From positions 1 through 64,000 of the forward strand of contig CALGPN010000034.1 in assembly GCA_937960435.1 (NCBI GenBank): DNA of 64,000 nt, in the 5' to 3' direction. The notes beneath the pieces were generated by a model that did not search any database, was not told where the DNA came from, and saw only the letters and a program-made list of their open reading frames with translations. The translations under genes were made by a program, and so were the position numbers. Source of the stretch: an uncultured Desulfosoma sp. GTDB lineage: Bacteria; Desulfobacterota; Syntrophobacteria; Syntrophobacterales; DSM-9756. This document shows positions 61,195 through 64,000 of the stretch, in pieces; within the stretch, counting starts at the first letter, position 1, and each line of letters starts with the position of its first letter.

Positions 61195-62850
61195 GTGGAT
61201 TTCAAAACCATCATGCACCTGGGGCGTTTCAAGGACATCGCCGTCATCCTTTTCCGGTACGGGTTTGACGATGTCTTGAACCGGCTCGGCTTTCCCACGC
61301 GCTATTTGCCGGGATCCCGCCATCCCTTGGACGCCGAAACGACCACTTTCGAAAGAATTCGTCGAGCCCTGGAAGACTTGGGGCCGACGTTCGTCAAGTT
61401 CGGCCAGATGATGAGTCTTCGGCCGGATCTCCTGCCCTATCCCCTCATTCAAGAATTGAGAAAGCTCCGGGAAGATGTCGCCCCTGTGCCTTTCCCGGGA
61501 ATCTGCTCGGTGGTCGAGAAATCCCTGGAAAGCCCCCTGGAGGAAATTTTCTCCCACTTCGAAGAAGAACCTTTAGCTTCGGCGTCCATGGCCCAAGTCC
61601 ACCGGGCCGTGTTGGCCTCGTCGAAACAACCCGTGGCGGTCAAGGTGCAGAGGCCCGGGATCGGCCAAATCATCCGCAAGGACTTGTATATCCTGGAGGT
61701 TGTGGCCCACGAAATCCACGAAAGGCTGGAGGATTTTCGGGTCTATGAGCTTCCCAACCTGGCCCGGGAGCTGCGGCGCACCATGATGCGCGAGCTGGAT
61801 TTCACGCGGGAGGCGCGAAACATCCGCATCTTCCGCGCCAACTTTCGAAACCTCACCCGTTGTTTCGCCCCCCGTGTTTTTGATGCCTATGTGCGGCGTC
61901 ACGTCCTCACCATGGAACTCATCCAGGGCCGGCGTCTTTCCCATGTCATGGCTGAAGCCGAGGACGCCGAGCGGCACGATCTGGCCCGTCTCGGCTTGCA
62001 GGCCATGGTCAAGCAGATCTTGGAAGATGGGTTCTTCCATGCGGATCCCCACCCCGGAAACATCCTGGTGACCGGCGACCGGTCCATCTGTTTGTTGGAT
62101 TGGGGCATGGTGGGACGGTTGAGTCGGGACATCCGCTATGAGCTGATCGATCTCATCCATGCCATTGTGGAGAAGGACAGCGAGCGGGTTTTGGAGATCG
62201 TTTTGGACTTTGCCCGGGGCAGTTCCCTCGAACACCGCTCTTTGATCCACCGCGAGATTTTGGATCTTCTCGATGCCTACCACGGCCTCCCGTTGGAACA
62301 GATCGACCTCGGCTCGCTTTTGATGGACATAGCCACCATGCTGCGGGAATACAAACTCCATTTGCCTTCGGACCTGGCCATGATGATCCGCGCGCTCATC
62401 ACCGCCGAAGGCACGGCTCGGGAGTTGTGCCCCGATCTCAATGTCATCGAGGAGGCCGAGGATCTCGTGAAGCGCCTCGCCATGGAGCGCTGGAGGCCGC
62501 CCGAGCTGCTTCGAGGGCTTCGGCGCACGCTGCGCCATTTGGCCATGATGCAACGCGACGTTCCCCCGCGGGTTCTCCAGATTTTGGACAAGATGCAGCG
62601 AGGGGAATTGAACGTGCGTTTTCAGCATGAAAACTTGGGGGATCTGCGGCGCACGCTGGACAGCATTTCCAACCGGCTGACCCTGGGGCTCATCATCGCC
62701 GCCATGATTATCGGCTCCTCCATGATCATCACAACGGGTGTGGCGCCCTTTCTATTCGGCTATCCCGCTCTGGGCATCATCGGCTATCTCGTCTCCGGCC
62801 TCTTTGGTCTGTGGCTCATCGTGACCATTCTTCGTTCCCGCCGCTATTGA
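61195..62850 (+). CDS. ABC1/UbiB/AarF family atypical kinase
   Basis: A 551-residue protein. It starts with GTG at 61195 after GAGGGGGC. The family KxGQ motif lies in FVKFGQMMSLRPDLLP, the Ala-rich loop in PLASASMAQVHRA, the lysine in PVAVKVQRPG, and the catalytic and metal-binding parts in DGFFHADPHPGNILV and LLDWGMVGRL. Two C-terminal hydrophobic helices (GLIIAAMIIGSSMIITTG, then YLVSGLFGLWLIVTIL) anchor it in the membrane. Homologues support quinone synthesis or lipid homeostasis. Confidence 0.93.
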   Translation: MDFKTIMHLGRFKDIAVILFRYGFDDVLNRLGFPTRYLPGSRHPLDAETTTFERIRRALEDLGPTFVKFGQMMSLRPDLLPYPLIQELRKLREDVAPVPFPGICSVVEKSLESPLEEIFSHFEEEPLASASMAQVHRAVLASSKQPVAVKVQRPGIGQIIRKDLYILEVVAHEIHERLEDFRVYELPNLARELRRTMMRELDFTREARNIRIFRANFRNLTRCFAPRVFDAYVRRHVLTMELIQGRRLSHVMAEAEDAERHDLARLGLQAMVKQILEDGFFHADPHPGNILVTGDRSICLLDWGMVGRLSRDIRYELIDLIHAIVEKDSERVLEIVLDFARGSSLEHRSLIHREILDLLDAYHGLPLEQIDLGSLLMDIATMLREYKLHLPSDLAMMIRALITAEGTARELCPDLNVIEEAEDLVKRLAMERWRPPELLRGLRRTLRHLAMMQRDVPPRVLQILDKMQRGELNVRFQHENLGDLRRTLDSISNRLTLGLIIAAMIIGSSMIITTGVAPFLFGYPALGIIGYLVSGLFGLWLIVTILRSRRY

Positions 62851-62889
62851 GCCCCGATCGAGCGCGTGCCTCATGAAACTTCAGCCGGC

Positions 62890-62920
62890 TCAAACGAAAG
62901 AGGGCCCTTCCGGGCCCTCT
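62890..62920 (-). terminator. terminator of the HesB-like gene
   Basis: A perfect 9-bp hairpin, AGAGGGCCC (62899-62907) with GGGCCCTCT (62912-62920). Read on the minus strand it is followed by TTCGTTTG, so it fits the end of the minus-strand gene that stops at 62956. On the plus strand no T-run follows. Confidence 0.65.
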
Positions 62921-62955
62921 GCCTGAGAATCATTTCGGGGACGTCCCGGGATCTT

Positions 62956-63285
62956 TCAGTAACTGCAGGATGAGCCGCAGGAACTGCCGCACCCGCCCCC
63001 ACCGCCGATGGGAACTTCGGAAAGAACTCGAAATCCCGAAACCATGCCCTGATCGATAAAATCCACCGTGATCGACTTGGTGAGCTCAAGCAATTGGCGG
63101 TTCACGACCATCGTGAAGCCGTTGATCTTGAAAACCTCATCCGCGTTCGTAGGTTCATCCAGAACCATGGCCAGAGCGGGGCCGCTTCACCCGCCCTGCT
63201 GAAGAAAGATTCGAATGGGATGAATCGCCTTGTCCTGAAAGTACTCCTTGAGAACTTGTTCCGCTTTCGGTGTCATGTGAACCAT
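62956..63285 (-). CDS. HesB/IscA-like selenoprotein (UGA-encoded Sec33)
   Basis: Read through one UGA, the frame gives 109 residues. It starts at ATG 63285 (MVHMTPKAEQVLKEYF), with AGGAG 6 nt upstream. The UGA is codon 33 (63189-63187) in QQGG-UGA-SGPALAM, exactly where IscA/HesB proteins have the first cluster cysteine in GGCSG. After it comes VLDEPTNADEVFKINGF and a cysteine-rich tail, GGGGGCGSSCGSSCSY. HesB-like selenoproteins are a known family. selB is in this window, which supports decoding as selenocysteine. Automatic callers will report only the part after the UGA (62956-63168). Confidence 0.9.
63152..63166 (-). promoter_or_regulatory. candidate bacterial SECIS hairpin for Sec33
   Basis: On the minus strand GGTTC (63166-63162) pairs with GAACC (63156-63152) around TGGAT. 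The loop begins 25 nt after the UGA, inside the usual window for bacterial SECIS elements, and has two G residues. CCGC and GCGG further out can add a lower stem. Confidence 0.6.
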
Positions 63286-63515
63286 TGGCCGCTCCTTTTG
63301 CTTAAAGGCTTTTTCTTTCACCTAGGCACGCCGTGAGGCGGTGTCAATTGACGTGAGGGCGCACCTTAGCAACAAATGGTCAATTTGAGAAGCCTGATGC
63401 GGGACGATTCACCGGTTCGGCGCCGATGCCGCGGAGGTTGTCTCCGCCGGGCCCGTGGAGCTAGGATGGCACGGTCGGAGGACAACGCGCCGGGAAGCGA
63501 CAAAGAGCTTTGGGG
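63286..63515. other. intergenic region between divergent hesB-like and MFS genes
   Basis: No gene is supported in these 230 nt. Promoters for both directions should lie here. A TTGACG at 63349-63354 is seen on the plus strand without a clear -10. Confidence 0.4.
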
Positions 63516-64000
63516 GTGTCGGTGGAAGACGTTGAGTGGAAGCGCACGTTATGGATCATGTTCACGGCTCAGCTGCTTTCTGCCGTGGGATTCTCGGTGA
63601 TCTTTCCTTTTCTGCCGCTTTACGTGCAGGCCTTGGGCTCGGTCTGGCACTGGGATGTCAAGCTCCTGGCGGGGTTGGTCTTTTCTTCCCAGGCCCTGAC
63701 CATGATGGTCGCCTCCCCCGTGTGGGGCGGCTTGGCCGACCGGTTCGGGCGCAAACTCATGGTGGAGCGATCCCTTTTCGGGGGCGCCGTGGTCCTGGCG
63801 GCCATGGCGTTTGTCCGTTCCGCCGAGGAGCTGGTGGCCCTGCGGGCTCTTCAAGGCTTGATCACCGGAACCATTTCCGCCGCCAACGCGTTGGTGGCGG
63901 CCGCGGTCCCGCGCCAACGCATCGGGTATGCCATGGGCGTCATGCAATTGGGATTGACCGGCGGCATTGCTGTGGGCCCGCTTCTGGGGGGAGTGCTTGC
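63516..64000 (+). CDS. MFS transporter, N-terminal part (cut by window end)
   Basis: The frame starts at GTG 63516 (or GTG 63522) and stays open to the window end, 161 codons. It reads VEWKRTLWIMFTAQLLSAVG and continues with several hydrophobic segments. The MFS loop 2-3 signature is clear: GGLADRFGRKLMVERSLFGG. ALQGLITGTISAANALVA and LTGGIAVGPLLGG follow in helices 4 and 5, a pattern of drug:H+ antiporters. The substrate is unknown. Confidence 0.88.
   Translation, partial: MSVEDVEWKRTLWIMFTAQLLSAVGFSVIFPFLPLYVQALGSVWHWDVKLLAGLVFSSQALTMMVASPVWGGLADRFGRKLMVERSLFGGAVVLAAMAFVRSAEELVALRALQGLITGTISAANALVAAAVPRQRIGYAMGVMQLGLTGGIAVGPLLGGVL

Overview
The window is a gene-dense, GC-rich stretch of chromosome. 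It looks like an anaerobic delta-proteobacterium (Desulfobacterota), probably a Syntrophobacter-like or Desulfacinum/Desulfosoma-like sulfate reducer. This is inferred from the gene content: Hdr/Mvh-type iron-sulfur modules, SelB with a UGA-containing HesB-type gene, indolepyruvate:ferredoxin oxidoreductase, a PyrDK-type dihydroorotate dehydrogenase, several high-affinity amino acid ABC transporters and a meso-DAP type dcw cluster. No rRNA, phage or insertion sequence was seen.

Layout. 1-250: trailer end of a CRISPR array with no cas genes in view. 476-3832: nitrilase, ADP-ribosylglycohydrolase and a two-gene ABC exporter, all with overlapping ends. 4033-8331: an HdrD-like Fe-S protein on the plus strand converges on a minus-strand group that reads tRNA, MvhD-like protein, unknown protein, selB. 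The tRNA has the overall form of tRNA-Sec but a cysteine anticodon and U73. 8547-10467: GlnQ-type ATPase and branched-chain aminotransferase. 17230-10639 (minus): a complete branched-chain amino acid transporter livKHMGF followed by serA. 17362-20626: flavoprotein, pyrD, pyrK, pgeF. 20827-21333: SlyD-like isomerase.

21330-30288: a second liv-type transporter (five genes) followed by phenylacetate-CoA ligase and iorAB. It is preceded by a promoter, a 24-codon leader ORF with six Tyr codons, a perfect 11-bp antiterminator pairing and two tandem intrinsic terminators. I read this as a tyrosine-responsive attenuator over an operon that imports aromatic compounds and converts arylacetates to arylpyruvates, or the reverse.

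30645-38959: signalling and housekeeping genes, including a kinase-like protein with no visible ATPase domain, a class III nucleotidyl cyclase, a c-di-AMP synthase fused to YbbR domains, an M20 peptidase, a GNAT, a nuclease and a Nudix protein. 38973-40741: an N-terminally extended TetR regulator with a palindromic operator, overlapping an acpP gene. 40864-42111: a CorC-like protein.

42439-57709: the dcw division and cell-wall cluster, mraZ-rsmH-ftsL-pbp-murE-murF-murD-ftsW-murC-murB-ftsQ-ftsA-ftsZ, almost all with overlapping or near-touching ends. mraY, murG and ddl are missing from their usual slots. 57927-64000: radical SAM protein, DnaJ-like protein, phasin-like protein, UbiB/AarF kinase, a HesB-like selenoprotein on the minus strand with an in-frame UGA, and the start of an MFS transporter.
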